From NCBI GenBank assembly GCA_017540905.1, contig JAFYAC010000114.1:1-40319 (forward strand): DNA of 40,319 bases, in the 5' to 3' direction. Positions 25,630 to 33,638 of this stretch are shown in pieces. Below the pieces are notes generated by a model. The model saw nothing but the letters and a program-made list of their open reading frames with translations, made no database searches and was not told the origin of the DNA. Numbering within the stretch: position 1 is the stretch's first letter; each line of letters starts with the position of its first letter. The position numbers and the translations under genes were made by a program. The DNA is from Kiritimatiellia bacterium (GTDB lineage Bacteria; Verrucomicrobiota; Kiritimatiellia; CAIQIC01; Lenti-01).

Positions 25630-26400
25630 ATGGACAGCAGGGTGTGTGTTGCGGTGGCGTTGGCGGGGGTGTTTGCCTTGGCGGGCGGGGCTTGGGGACA
25701 GAGGATCGAGTTCCAGCGGCAGAAGTTCGACCGGTCGAGGTTCAGCCGTCCGGGGGGCGCGGCCGCGGAGGAACCGGCGGCGACGGAGCCCCCCGCCGTC
25801 CCGGCGGCGGCCCCCGTGGCAACGCCTTCGTACGGGAATGGCGAACGGCCGGCGTACGGCGGCGGGCAGGGGCAGCAGGGGCAGCAGGGCGCCTGGGGGC
25901 CGGCGGGGAAGGTGGATGCGGAGGGGAAGCTTTCGACGGGGGTGCCCGCGGCGCTCGTCGAGAAGCCGAATTTCGCGCTGGTGCCCAAGAAGTGGTTCGA
26001 CAAGGCCAGCGATTACGAGAAGGCCAAGGAGCTGCAGAAGGAGACGGGGGCCTGCATCCTCGTGTATTTCAAGAATCCTTCGGATTCCAGCCAGAAAGGG
26101 CTGTGCAGTTGGTTTGAAACGAAAGCCGGGGCGTACAAGCATTGGCGGCAGGCGATGCCGTACTTCATCAAGGTGCAAATCACCCTGCCGGGCAACAACG
26201 AGACGAGGGCGCTCGCGGAGACGTTCGGGTTCAAGTCGACGCCGGCGTGGTACGTGGTTCGGCCGGACGCGCAGTTCCCCAAGCGGCTGCCGGTCATCAA
26301 GTACGGGATGGGCGGGAAGGACCCGGAGCCGATGCCGGAGAAGGAGCTGATCCTGGCGCTGCACGGGCTGTGCCCGGCGGCGTACGACGGGCTGTTCTGA
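25630..26400 (+). CDS. Exported thioredoxin-fold protein lacking a CxxC motif
   Basis: A 256-residue protein with a signal peptide (1-23, ending GGAWG), a low-complexity Pro/Ala/Gly/Gln linker (about 40-95), and a thioredoxin-like domain (about 115-250). The fold is suggested by CILVYFKNP, the SKGL-like helix start and the cis-proline segment KSTPAWYVV (P205). The usual CxxC is absent; a single Cys159 sits near the expected site, with Cys248 near the end. It may be a scaffold, chaperone or partner protein and not an oxidoreductase. AAGGAG at 25615-25620 is 9 nt before ATG 25630, which decides this start over the in-frame ATG at 25582. It is first of an apparent four-gene operon with an ABC transporter. 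Confidence 0.75.
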   Translation: MDSRVCVAVALAGVFALAGGAWGQRIEFQRQKFDRSRFSRPGGAAAEEPAATEPPAVPAAAPVATPSYGNGERPAYGGGQGQQGQQGAWGPAGKVDAEGKLSTGVPAALVEKPNFALVPKKWFDKASDYEKAKELQKETGACILVYFKNPSDSSQKGLCSWFETKAGAYKHWRQAMPYFIKVQITLPGNNETRALAETFGFKSTPAWYVVRPDAQFPKRLPVIKYGMGGKDPEPMPEKELILALHGLCPAAYDGLF

Positions 26401-26407
26401 CGGACGG

Positions 26408-27361
26408 ATGCGGGCGTTCTTGGCCATCGCGCGGTTGACGGCGCTGGAGGCGGTGCGGCGTCCGGTGTTTTTGCTGGTGACGCTGTGCGGGCTGGCGGGG
26501 ACGTCGCTGATGCCGTTTTTGCTCCACTACACGCTGGGAGATGCACCGAGGGCGATACGGGACGGGGCGATGGGGTTGCTGTGGACGGGCGGGCTGCTGC
26601 TGGCGGCGTGGTCGGCGGCGGAGGCGCTCGGCGGGGAGCTGCGGCGGGGGACGGCGGGGGTGGCGCTGTCGAAGCCGGTGGGGAGGGGGACGTTCCTGGC
26701 CGCGAAGGCGGTCGGCGTGGCGCTGGCGGTGGCGGGGCACGGGGCGGCGTCGGTGGCGGCGATGCTGCTGGCGGTGCGCGCGGGGGCGGTGGAGTGGCAT
26801 CTGGATTGGACGGCGGCCGGGCCGGCGCTCGCGGTGTTCCCGCTGGCGCTGGGCGCGGCGGCGTGGCGGAACCGGAGATGGGGGCGGCCGTTCGGGTCGG
26901 CGGCGTGCGGGCTGCTGTGGGTGGGCATGGGGGTGGCGCTGGCCGTGGCGGCGTGCCGGGCGGTGCCGTCGGACGGGGCGGTGTTCCCGCGGAACCTGGA
27001 TTGGGGGATTGCGGCGGCCGGGGCGGTGGCGTGCCTTCCGGCGGTGATGGCGGCGGCCGCGGCGACGGCGCTGTCGGTGCGGTTGCCGACGGTGGGGGCG
27101 GTCGCTGTGGTGGCGGCGCTGTTCGCGGGCGGGTTGGTCGCGGATACGCTGCTGGGGCCGTGGCTGGAGGAGTCGTTCTGGGCGCGGGCGGCGTTCGCGG
27201 TGCTGCCGGACGGGCAGGCGTTCTGGCTGACGGATGCGCTGGATGCGGGGAAAGGGGTGCCGGCGGGGTATGCGGCGGGGGCGGCGGGGTATGCGCTGGC
27301 TTGGGCGGGGGCGTGGCTGGCGGCGGGGGCGTGGGGGTTCGGGCGGGCGGAGGTGGGGTGA
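26408..27361 (+). CDS. ABC-2-type transporter permease
   Basis: A 317-residue membrane protein. The N-terminus, FLAIARLTALEAVRRPVFLL, is typical of ABC-2 permeases: a short amphipathic stretch then a first helix. About eight hydrophobic segments follow, with ELRRGTAGVALSKPVGRGTF in the first cytoplasmic loop region. It starts 7 nt after the thioredoxin-fold gene and is followed by the matching ATPase. Substrate unknown; such pairs export lipids, drugs or proteins or act in membrane maintenance. Codon use is extremely GC-rich. Confidence 0.85.
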   Translation: MRAFLAIARLTALEAVRRPVFLLVTLCGLAGTSLMPFLLHYTLGDAPRAIRDGAMGLLWTGGLLLAAWSAAEALGGELRRGTAGVALSKPVGRGTFLAAKAVGVALAVAGHGAASVAAMLLAVRAGAVEWHLDWTAAGPALAVFPLALGAAAWRNRRWGRPFGSAACGLLWVGMGVALAVAACRAVPSDGAVFPRNLDWGIAAAGAVACLPAVMAAAAATALSVRLPTVGAVAVVAALFAGGLVADTLLGPWLEESFWARAAFAVLPDGQAFWLTDALDAGKGVPAGYAAGAAGYALAWAGAWLAAGAWGFGRAEVG

Positions 27362-27427
27362 AAGTGGAGAGGGTGGCATGATTGCAAATTTCATATTTGA
27401 AATTTCAGATTTGAAAACGGGAATGCG
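27362..27427. other. AT-rich spacer between permease and ATPase genes
   Basis: The stretch GCAAATTTCATATTTGAAAT (27384-27403) and the following TTCAGATTTGAAAA contain repeated TTTGAAA/AAATTTC words in partly inverted arrangement. It stands out sharply from its surroundings of about 75% GC. It may be a small dispersed repeat or a secondary promoter. Confidence 0.4.
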
Positions 27428-28375
27428 ATGAGTGGTTGCATGAAAAATGGCGCGGCGGTGCGGGCGGCCGGGGTCTGCAAGACGTTCCGGGATTTTTGGC
27501 GGAGGCCGAGGGTGGAGGCGGTGCGGGGGGTGAGCTTCGAGGTGCCGGAGGGGTGCGTGTATGCGCTGCTGGGGCCGAACGGGTCGGGGAAATCGACGAT
27601 CGTGAAGATGATCCTGGGCCTGCTTTTCCCGACGGCGGGGGAGCTGCAGGTGCTGGGGCGGCCGCCGAGGTCGGTGGAGGTCAAGCGGCGCATCGGGTAC
27701 CTGCCCGAGGAGTCGCGGCTGTATCCGCACCTGACGCCGCAGGAGACGCTGGAGTTCTATGCGCGGTTGCATGGGCTGCCGGGGGACGTGGCGCGGCGCC
27801 GTATCGGGGAGCTGCTGGAGATGACGGGGCTGGTACACGCGCGGAACCGCGCGGTGGGCGGCTTCTCCAAGGGCATGGCGCGGCGCGTGGGGCTGGCCCA
27901 GGCGCTGCTGAACGATCCGGATTTGGTGCTGCTGGACGAGCCGTCGTCGGGACTGGACCCGCAGGGGGCGCGGCAGGTGAAGGATTTGATCGTGGCGCTC
28001 GGCAAGCGCGGCAAGACGGTGCTCATGACGTCGCACCTGCTGGCGGACGTGGAGGACGTGTGCTCGCGGATCGCCGTGGTGTTCAACGGGGTGCTGCTCG
28101 CGGAGGGGGCGCTGGACGAGCTGCTGGTGCGGCGGGAGCGTACGTGCATGTCGTTCCCGACGCCGGAGGAGCCGGCGCTGATGGAGCGTCTTGCGGGCGA
28201 GGTGCGGTCGGTGCTGGGGCACGAGCCGGAGGTGACGCATCCGCGGCAGGCGCTGGAGCCGTTTTTCCTGGAGCTGGTGCGCAAGGCGCAGACGCCGGGG
28301 GCCACCGGGGCGGTCCCGTCGGCGCCGCTGGCACCGTTTTTGGCGGGCGGGGATTCGAAAGGAGCTGCGGAATGA
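27428..28375 (+). CDS. ABC transporter ATP-binding protein
   Basis: A 315-residue ATPase with Walker A GPNGSGKST (49-57), the signature FSKGM (146-150; this variant is common in ABC-2 exporters), Walker B LVLLDEP (D170, E171) and the switch histidine in TSH (H203). The C-terminal 90 residues form a regulatory extension rich in Pro and Gly. It pairs with the permease at 26408-27361 and drives its transport from the cytoplasm. It overlaps the next gene by 4 nt (AATGA). Confidence 0.93.
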   Translation: MSGCMKNGAAVRAAGVCKTFRDFWRRPRVEAVRGVSFEVPEGCVYALLGPNGSGKSTIVKMILGLLFPTAGELQVLGRPPRSVEVKRRIGYLPEESRLYPHLTPQETLEFYARLHGLPGDVARRRIGELLEMTGLVHARNRAVGGFSKGMARRVGLAQALLNDPDLVLLDEPSSGLDPQGARQVKDLIVALGKRGKTVLMTSHLLADVEDVCSRIAVVFNGVLLAEGALDELLVRRERTCMSFPTPEEPALMERLAGEVRSVLGHEPEVTHPRQALEPFFLELVRKAQTPGATGAVPSAPLAPFLAGGDSKGAAE

Positions 28376-28776
28376 GCGGATTGACCCGCGTGGAACGCTG
28401 GGACGCGAAGCTGAAGGCGGTGTTCGACGAGATCGACCGCGAGCTGGAACAGGTGGACGGGCTCAAGCACGTGCCGCTGCATCCGGTGAGGCCGGCGGCG
28501 GGGGCTACGTCGAATCCCGAGGACGACGGGGTGCTGGAGATCGGCGCGAACTACACGGTGGGCATCGGGTCGAAGTACGGTCCGGGCTACGTGGTGCGGG
28601 TGCGGGTCGCGACGCTGGAGTCGGTGCCGGAGGAGGGGTACCGGGTGCTGGAGGAGCGCGTGGTGGAGATGCTCCGGGAGAAGCTGCCGGAGGCGTTCCC
28701 GGGGGCGGACTTGAAGGTGGACCTGGACGGGAACGTGTACAAGATCCACGGGAATTTGTCGCTGGACGGGATGTGA
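28372..28776 (+). CDS. Small conserved protein of the ABC operon, function unknown
   Basis: A 134-residue, soluble, charged protein. AAAGGAG at 28358-28364 lies 7 nt before ATG 28372, which overlaps the ABC ATPase stop. The N-terminus looks coiled-coil (ERWDAKLKAVFDEIDRELEQ), and the centre, IGANYTVGIGSKYGPGYVVR, suggests a small alpha/beta fold. I do not recognise the family. Its tight coupling to the transporter suggests a partner role. Confidence 0.75.
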   Translation: MSGLTRVERWDAKLKAVFDEIDRELEQVDGLKHVPLHPVRPAAGATSNPEDDGVLEIGANYTVGIGSKYGPGYVVRVRVATLESVPEEGYRVLEERVVEMLREKLPEAFPGADLKVDLDGNVYKIHGNLSLDGM

Positions 28777-28819
28777 GGGGAGAAGGGGGCTGGGGAGGAA
28801 AGAGTTTCATGGGAAACGG

Positions 28820-28860
28820 ATGTGGGAGAATTGTTGGGAAATCCGTTGTTTTTCCATAAT
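28820..28860 (+). repeat. Dispersed intergenic motif, copy 1
   Basis: ATGTGG, then TGGGAA and a TTTTCCATAAT end. About three quarters of its positions align with 33798-33837 in the same orientation. The end resembles a -10 (CATAAT), so it could be promoter-derived. It lies in the 280-nt gene-free gap before the pilin-like gene. Confidence 0.4.
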
Positions 28861-28994
28861 CTCGCGCGATGGTCCGGGAAGCGGTGAAAAGGTGGCGTTG
28901 GTGGCCGGCCCGCTCCAGGGGGGGCGGGCGGAAACGGCGCGGATTTTCTGCCGGAGAGGTCAGGGGAAAGTGAGCGGAAACAGCAAATCGGCAA

Positions 28995-29022
28995 TTGACA
29001 ACGGCATGGGCTTTGCTAGGGT
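28995..29022 (+). promoter_or_regulatory. Promoter of the pilin-like gene
   Basis: A perfect TTGACA (28995-29000), a 16-nt spacer and TAGGGT (29017-29022) preceded by TGC as an extended -10. Expected leader is about 28 nt and contains the ribosome binding site. Confidence 0.65.
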
Positions 29023-29056
29023 GATGCCAACCTCATAACAACACAGGAGAGAGAAT

Positions 29057-29698
29057 ATGAGAAATCGGAATCGTCGTGGTTTTACCCTGATTGAGCTGCT
29101 GGTCGTCATCGCGATCATCGCCATGCTCGCGGCCATCTTGGTCCCCGCCGTGAACAGCGCCCTGGACAGCGCGGCGATGGTGCAGACGGTTTCCAACGGT
29201 TCCAACATCTACAAGTCCGCGTTCGCCGGCCAGATGGACGACGTGGTGTTCGGCGGGAGCGCTTCCTGGCCTTCCACGGACGACGATTACGCCAGCACGT
29301 CCACGAAGTATTTCATCTACCTCGTCACGAACGACGTGATGCATGTCTCCTACGATTTCTTCTCCGCCAAGGGTTGCAACTCCTACAAGACCACCGACGA
29401 AAGCCAGTTCAAGGACGACGGCAATGCCTGGCGGCTCGTCCGCGGCCTCGATGAATGCTCCGAAGGGTTCCCCTTCCTGTTCACCAAGAACGCGAAGGAC
29501 CTGAACGCCAGCTCGATCAACAGCGACTCCGGCGACATCAAGCTCTCGAAGATCGCCCCCTTCCAGGACAAGGGCATGGTCGCGGTTCTCAAGGGCGGCG
29601 CGGCGTTCTCCCTCAAGGGCGAGAAGCAGCTCAAGATCCAGAACCTGAACCCCGCCGGCAAGCAGGATGACGTCGATATCGACGTGGTCGATCCCTGA
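29057..29698 (+). CDS. Prepilin-type (type II secretion/type IV pilus-like) protein
   Basis: A 213-residue protein with the class III signal RRGFTLIELLVVIAII: cleavage is expected after G8, leaving F9 as the first mature residue and E13 at position +5. A hydrophobic helix follows, then a polar secreted domain rich in Ser, Asp and Lys. PVC bacteria encode many such single pilin-like proteins outside pilus operons. Here it is a monocistronic unit with its own promoter and terminator. AGGAG at 29045-29049 is 7 nt before the ATG. It could be a pseudopilin or a surface fibre subunit; the partner machinery is not in the window. Confidence 0.9.
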   Translation: MRNRNRRGFTLIELLVVIAIIAMLAAILVPAVNSALDSAAMVQTVSNGSNIYKSAFAGQMDDVVFGGSASWPSTDDDYASTSTKYFIYLVTNDVMHVSYDFFSAKGCNSYKTTDESQFKDDGNAWRLVRGLDECSEGFPFLFTKNAKDLNASSINSDSGDIKLSKIAPFQDKGMVAVLKGGAAFSLKGEKQLKIQNLNPAGKQDDVDIDVVDP

Positions 29699-29722
29699 TT
29701 GAACGGACAGCGTTTTCGATGG

Positions 29723-29751
29723 CCCGGCCGCCCGCAAGGTGGCCGGGTTTT
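29723..29751 (+). terminator. Terminator of the pilin-like gene
   Basis: CCCGGCCGCC / GGTGGCCGGG forms a 10-bp stem with one G-U pair around CGCAA, followed by TTTT, 25 nt after the stop. Confidence 0.75.
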
Positions 29752-29837
29752 CCGTTGCGGGGGGGAGGGGGAGAAACGACGAAGGGGACGAAACGACAAA
29801 GAGGACGGGCGGGGAAGGGAGGGAAAGAGGGGAAAAA

Positions 29838-30455
29838 TCAGGCCGGGGGGCCGAAGTGGCGGGTGAAGACGGCGAGGGCCTGGGTTTCGAGGTCGGCGAG
29901 GGGACCGTCGTTTTCGATGATGTCGGTGGAGAGGGCGGCTTTTTCGCTGACGGGCCACTGGGAGGCGATGCGGGCGAGGGCCTGATCTTCGGTGTGGCCG
30001 CGGGCGAGGAGGCGCCGGAGCATGGTGTCGCGGGTCGCCGTGATGCAGAGGACCGCCGGCCAGGTGCGTCCGGGGCGCATGCCGCACTCGAAAAAGAGGG
30101 GGATGGCCGTGGCGCCGGGTACGCGGCGGCGGCGGATGCTTGCGGCGAAGCGGCGTCCGGCGCGCAGGATCGCCGGGTGGGTGATGGCGTTGAGGCGGGC
30201 GAGGGATTGTTCGTCGGAAAACACGATTTCTCCAAGGCGGCGGCGGTCGATGCCGCCGTCGGAGGCGAGGATGCGGGTGCCGAAGGTGCGGATGAGTTTT
30301 TTGATGGCGGCGCCGCCCGGGGCGAGGAGGGCGTGGGCTTCTTCGTCGGCATCCCAGATCTCGGCGCCCCAGCGGCGGAAGAGGTCGCAGACGGTGGATT
30401 TTCCGCAGGCGATGCCGCCGGTGACGACGAGGCAGACGGGACGGGAGGCGGTCAT
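29838..30455 (-). CDS. coaE: Dephospho-CoA kinase
   Basis: A 205-residue P-loop kinase that phosphorylates dephospho-CoA at the ribose 3' hydroxyl, the last step of coenzyme A synthesis. The P-loop is VTGGIACGKST (11-21); Ala-Cys replaces the more usual Gly-Ser. Further marks are WDADEEAHALL (the DAD substrate motif), RRRLGEIVFSD and ITHPAI. ATG 30455 overlaps the upstream membrane protein gene by 4 nt (ATGA). CoaE genes often neighbour polA; here the nearby exonuclease gene keeps part of that arrangement. Confidence 0.92.
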   Translation of the reverse strand: MTASRPVCLVVTGGIACGKSTVCDLFRRWGAEIWDADEEAHALLAPGGAAIKKLIRTFGTRILASDGGIDRRRLGEIVFSDEQSLARLNAITHPAILRAGRRFAASIRRRRVPGATAIPLFFECGMRPGRTWPAVLCITATRDTMLRRLLARGHTEDQALARIASQWPVSEKAALSTDIIENDGPLADLETQALAVFTRHFGPPA

Positions 30456-32614
30456 GGGGCGGCCTCCGGGGCGGGTGAAGGAGCGTCGGGGAGCGGCCAC
30501 GGCCAAGGGGGGGCGGCGGGGGCGATGGGAGGGGCGAGGCCGTCGTCGTCGAGGGGGAAGGCGGGGTCCTCGTCGAGGGAAAGGGCGTTGCCGTCGGCAT
30601 CGGCGGGCTGGACGCCGGAGGAGGAGAGGGCGGAGGCGTGGCGGAGGGTGGTGGCGGCGTCGAGGTGGGCGGGGTCGAGGCGGAGGGCGTGGGCGGCCCA
30701 GAGGGAGGCGGCGTCGAGGCGTCCGGTTTCGAAGGCTTCGGCGGCGCGGGCGGCGAGGAGGCCGGCGTCGGCGGCGACGGAGGGGGAGGTCTTGAGGCGG
30801 TAGACGCGGTATTTGATGTTGGCGAACTGCGGGGTGAAGTGTTGGAGTTCTTCGGGGCGCTGCTCGAAGAGGCGGGCGGCGGCGTTGGTGGCGGGATTCA
30901 GGGCGTCGACCATGTAGCGCATCTGGAGGCCGGGAAGGACGTCGGAGAATTCGCCCATGGAGTGGACGTAGACGGTGGCGCCCTTGGAGACCATCCAGTC
31001 GCGGAAGTCGGCCTCCGTGCCGCGGAAGAGGGCGGTGCCGTAGGCTTCGACGTCGCGGCGGATGGTGGGAGTCTCGAATTTGGGGTGCAGGACGACGGGG
31101 CATCCGCCGTAGGCCGCAATGGCGCCGCTGAGGCCGAAGTTGGCGGCGACGGGCTCGGGCGCGACGTAGCGGCGGAGGTGGTCCATCAGGGCTTCGGATT
31201 CGGCGGGATAGGTGTAGGGGCGGCCCCAGCGGAGGGGGGTGATGCAGGGTTGGGAGAGTTCGATGCCGAAGGCGGCGAGGAGGAGGACGAGGGTGGTCAG
31301 GCGTCCGCCGAAGCCCGTGCGCGGCCAGAGGGCGCCCGCGGCGAGGCCGACGAGGATGCAGGCGAAGAGGGAAAGCCAGACGTGGAAGCGGAAGAAGAGG
31401 ATGAAGGCGAGGAGGGAGACGAGCCAGGAGGCGGAGAGGAAGGCGAGGAAGGGGGTGTCGGTCTTGGAGGGGCGGAGGGCAAAGCGGGCGGCGGGGATGG
31501 CGAGGGCGGAGAGGAGGAGGAGCGCGGGGAACCATTCCCAGACGCTCATCCAGGACGTGGAGTTGAGGGCCGGGGCCCAGAGAATGCGCTGCTCAAAGGT
31601 GAGGAGGGCGGGGTCGTCGGGGCGGCAGTTGAGGAAGCGGAGTTTGGCGGCGAGGAGGGCGCCGAAGTGGCTGTAGGAGGAGGCGAAGAGGGAGGAGGCG
31701 GCGATGGTGGCGGCCAGTACCGTCGCGGCGGCGCCCACGCGTTCCCACCAGCGGCCGCGCTGCACCATTGGGATGCCGGTAAACACCGCCGCCCATACGG
31801 CGCCGAATACGGGCGAGCCCCAGAAGCCGTGCGCCCGCAGATAGGGATTGCTAGCGGCAACCGCGGTCAGGCACGCCGCAAGGGGAATGGCCCCGTGCAG
31901 CCAGCGGCGGCGGTCCAGGCGTCCCGCCAGCGCCGTCACGAGCATGGTTAGCGCGACCAGTCCCAATGCGTACTGCACGAGGTCCCAGAGGCAGAGGGCG
32001 GCGGCCATCAGGAGGGCGGAGAGCCATCCGGAAAGGGCGGCGGAGCGGGCCGTTGCGCGGCCGCGCCAGAGGCGGGCCATGAAGGCCAGGGACCAGACGA
32101 CCAGGGGCAGGGCGTCGTTTTCGTGGGAGAGTTCCTGCCCGGTGGAGCGGGCGACGGCGGATATGGACACGGCCCAGAAGGCGGCCGCGACGGCGCCGCC
32201 CGCCCAGCCGCCGCCCGCCCAGCGGACGAGGCAGAAGAGTCCGGCGACGGACACGGTGCAGAACCAGAGGAGTTCGAGCCAGCGGATTTTGTCGGCGAGG
32301 GGGAGCGTTCCGGGCCAGGCGCGGGCGGCGGCGGCGAGGGCGTACTCGGCGCCGGATGAGTCGGTGGCGCGGGTGTCGATGCCGTCGGGCCAGCCGATGG
32401 CTCGGTCGAGGGACGGGAGGGCGCCGTCGCGGTAGGCAAGCTGGATGCGGCGGTAGGCGAGGGCGCTTTCGAGGGTGAAGGGGACTTCGCCGTCCGGGGT
32501 GAGGGCGCGCTGGGCGTTGAACACGTGGCGGCGGGTGGCGACGGCGCCGGTCGCGATGAGCGCGGCGAGGAGAAGCCAGAGGATTCGGCGGAGACGGGGA
32601 GAGGGCGTGCGCAT
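30452..32614 (-). CDS. Large GT-C-like membrane protein (oligosaccharyltransferase STT3-like)
   Basis: A 720-residue protein with about twelve hydrophobic segments (10-460), a soluble periplasmic-type domain (470-600), a helical TPR-like stretch (610-675) and a Pro/Ala/Asp-rich tail. The first loop (ALPSLDRAIGWPDG, 65-78), the acidic second loop and a later FFRFHVWLSL helix resemble STT3/AglB-like GT-C proteins, which use lipid-linked sugars. Family assignment is tentative since the diagnostic WWDYG-type motif is not visible. ATG 32614 lies 3 nt after the exonuclease stop. No lipid-linked sugar genes are adjacent in this operon. Confidence 0.75.
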   Translation of the reverse strand: MRTPSPRLRRILWLLLAALIATGAVATRRHVFNAQRALTPDGEVPFTLESALAYRRIQLAYRDGALPSLDRAIGWPDGIDTRATDSSGAEYALAAAARAWPGTLPLADKIRWLELLWFCTVSVAGLFCLVRWAGGGWAGGAVAAAFWAVSISAVARSTGQELSHENDALPLVVWSLAFMARLWRGRATARSAALSGWLSALLMAAALCLWDLVQYALGLVALTMLVTALAGRLDRRRWLHGAIPLAACLTAVAASNPYLRAHGFWGSPVFGAVWAAVFTGIPMVQRGRWWERVGAAATVLAATIAASSLFASSYSHFGALLAAKLRFLNCRPDDPALLTFEQRILWAPALNSTSWMSVWEWFPALLLLSALAIPAARFALRPSKTDTPFLAFLSASWLVSLLAFILFFRFHVWLSLFACILVGLAAGALWPRTGFGGRLTTLVLLLAAFGIELSQPCITPLRWGRPYTYPAESEALMDHLRRYVAPEPVAANFGLSGAIAAYGGCPVVLHPKFETPTIRRDVEAYGTALFRGTEADFRDWMVSKGATVYVHSMGEFSDVLPGLQMRYMVDALNPATNAAARLFEQRPEELQHFTPQFANIKYRVYRLKTSPSVAADAGLLAARAAEAFETGRLDAASLWAAHALRLDPAHLDAATTLRHASALSSSGVQPADADGNALSLDEDPAFPLDDDGLAPPIAPAAPPWPWPLPDAPSPAPEAAP

Positions 32615-32617
32615 GGG

Positions 32618-33538
32618 TCAGAAGAGGCTGAGTTGCCGGGGCGCGGGTGCGGCGGGTGCGGGAGGCGGCGGGGGCGGGGGCGGGGGGGCGTCGGTCTTGC
32701 GGAGTTTGTGCATGCCGTGGCGGGCGAAGAAGTCGTCGAGGGCGGCGGTGTCTTCGTCCGGGGTGGGGATGTCGGGCCAGGCGGGGACGCCGGGGACGTC
32801 GCGGTCGAGGACGACGAGTCCGACGTTGAGGCGGGCGGTGGCGGCGCCGGTTTGGATGGTTTCGCGGAGGTGGGCGGATTCGATTTCGGCGGCGCGGGCG
32901 AGGCAGGATTCGAGGGTGCCGAAGCGCTCGAGCAGCTTGGCGGCGGTCTTGGGGCCGATGCCGGGGACGCCGGGGATGTTGTCGGCGTTGTCGCCGATGA
33001 GCGCCAGCCAGTCGACGATCTGGTCGGGGCGGACGCCGGTCTTGGCCAGCACGCCGGGGGCGTCGAGTTCCTGCTCGGTCTTGGCGGGGGCGACGAGGCG
33101 TATGCGGTCGGAGACGAGCTGCATGAGGTCCTTGTCGCCGGTGGCGATGCGCACGAGGGTGCCGGCGGCGGCGGCGCGGTCGGCGAGGGTCGCCAGGACG
33201 TCGTCGGCTTCCTGGCGGTCGATGCGGACGGAGGGGATGCCGGCGAGCGCGAGGTACTCGTTGACGAGCGGAAGCTGTGAGCGGAGGTCATCGGGCATGG
33301 GCGGGCGCTGGGCCTTGTAGGCGGGGCAGAGGGCGAGACGGCGTTCGGGGCTTCCGCCGTCGAAGGCCGCGACGGTGCGGGAGGGCTTCCACCACGCGCG
33401 GAGCTGGCGCACCATGCGGACGAAGCCGAAGAGGGCGTTGGTCGGTTCGCCCGCGGGGCCCGTGAGGCCGCGGACGGCGTAGAAGGCGCGGTAGACGAGG
33501 GCGAGGCCGTCGAGGAGGAGGATGGAGTCGGAGTTCAT
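32618..33538 (-). CDS. Stand-alone 5'-3' exonuclease (PolA N-terminal type) with C-terminal clamp-binding motif
   Basis: A 306-residue FEN/PolA-type 5' nuclease. Metal ligands are present: D10, D60, E110/D112/D113, D135/D137 in GDKD, and D183/D186 in GDNADN. The helix-3-turn-helix GVPGIGPKTAAKLLERFG follows (190-207). It removes 5' flaps and RNA primers. No polymerase domain is attached; instead a run of nine prolines and an Ala/Pro linker lead to the last five residues, QLSLF, an exact match to the bacterial beta-clamp-binding consensus. ATG 33538 is 6 nt from a promoter-like motif, so the transcript may be nearly leaderless. Downstream are the GT-C-like gene and coaE. Confidence 0.92.
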   Translation of the reverse strand: MNSDSILLLDGLALVYRAFYAVRGLTGPAGEPTNALFGFVRMVRQLRAWWKPSRTVAAFDGGSPERRLALCPAYKAQRPPMPDDLRSQLPLVNEYLALAGIPSVRIDRQEADDVLATLADRAAAAGTLVRIATGDKDLMQLVSDRIRLVAPAKTEQELDAPGVLAKTGVRPDQIVDWLALIGDNADNIPGVPGIGPKTAAKLLERFGTLESCLARAAEIESAHLRETIQTGAATARLNVGLVVLDRDVPGVPAWPDIPTPDEDTAALDDFFARHGMHKLRKTDAPPPPPPPPPAPAAPAPRQLSLF

Positions 33539-33544
33539 GGTGGC

Positions 33545-33581
33545 GTTGTAGCGCGTTCGGGGGCGGGCAGGAAGACAAAAG
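33545..33581 (-). promoter_or_regulatory. 37-nt promoter-like motif, copy at the exonuclease gene
   Basis: On the minus strand: CTTTT, CTTCC, CCGCCCCC and an end of CGCGCTACAAC, with TACAAC as the likely -10. It matches the element at 36582-36618 at 29 of 37 positions without gaps. It ends 6 nt before the ATG. Confidence 0.55.
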
Positions 33582-33609
33582 AGTGGCGAGAGACGCGCCA
33601 GCGGCGCGA

Positions 33610-33638
33610 GTGACAAGTGACCAGTGACAAGTGACAAG
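33610..33638 (+). repeat. Heptanucleotide tandem repeat
   Basis: Four exact-period units, GTGACAA, GTGACCA, GTGACAA, GTGACAA, plus one base. It lies 70 nt upstream of the exonuclease start. Confidence 0.85.

Noticed and set aside
26297..28240. Minus-strand open frame of 647 codons opposite the ABC transporter genes
   Set aside because: It is almost wholly Arg, Pro and His, a GC-content artefact. The sense strand carries Walker motifs.
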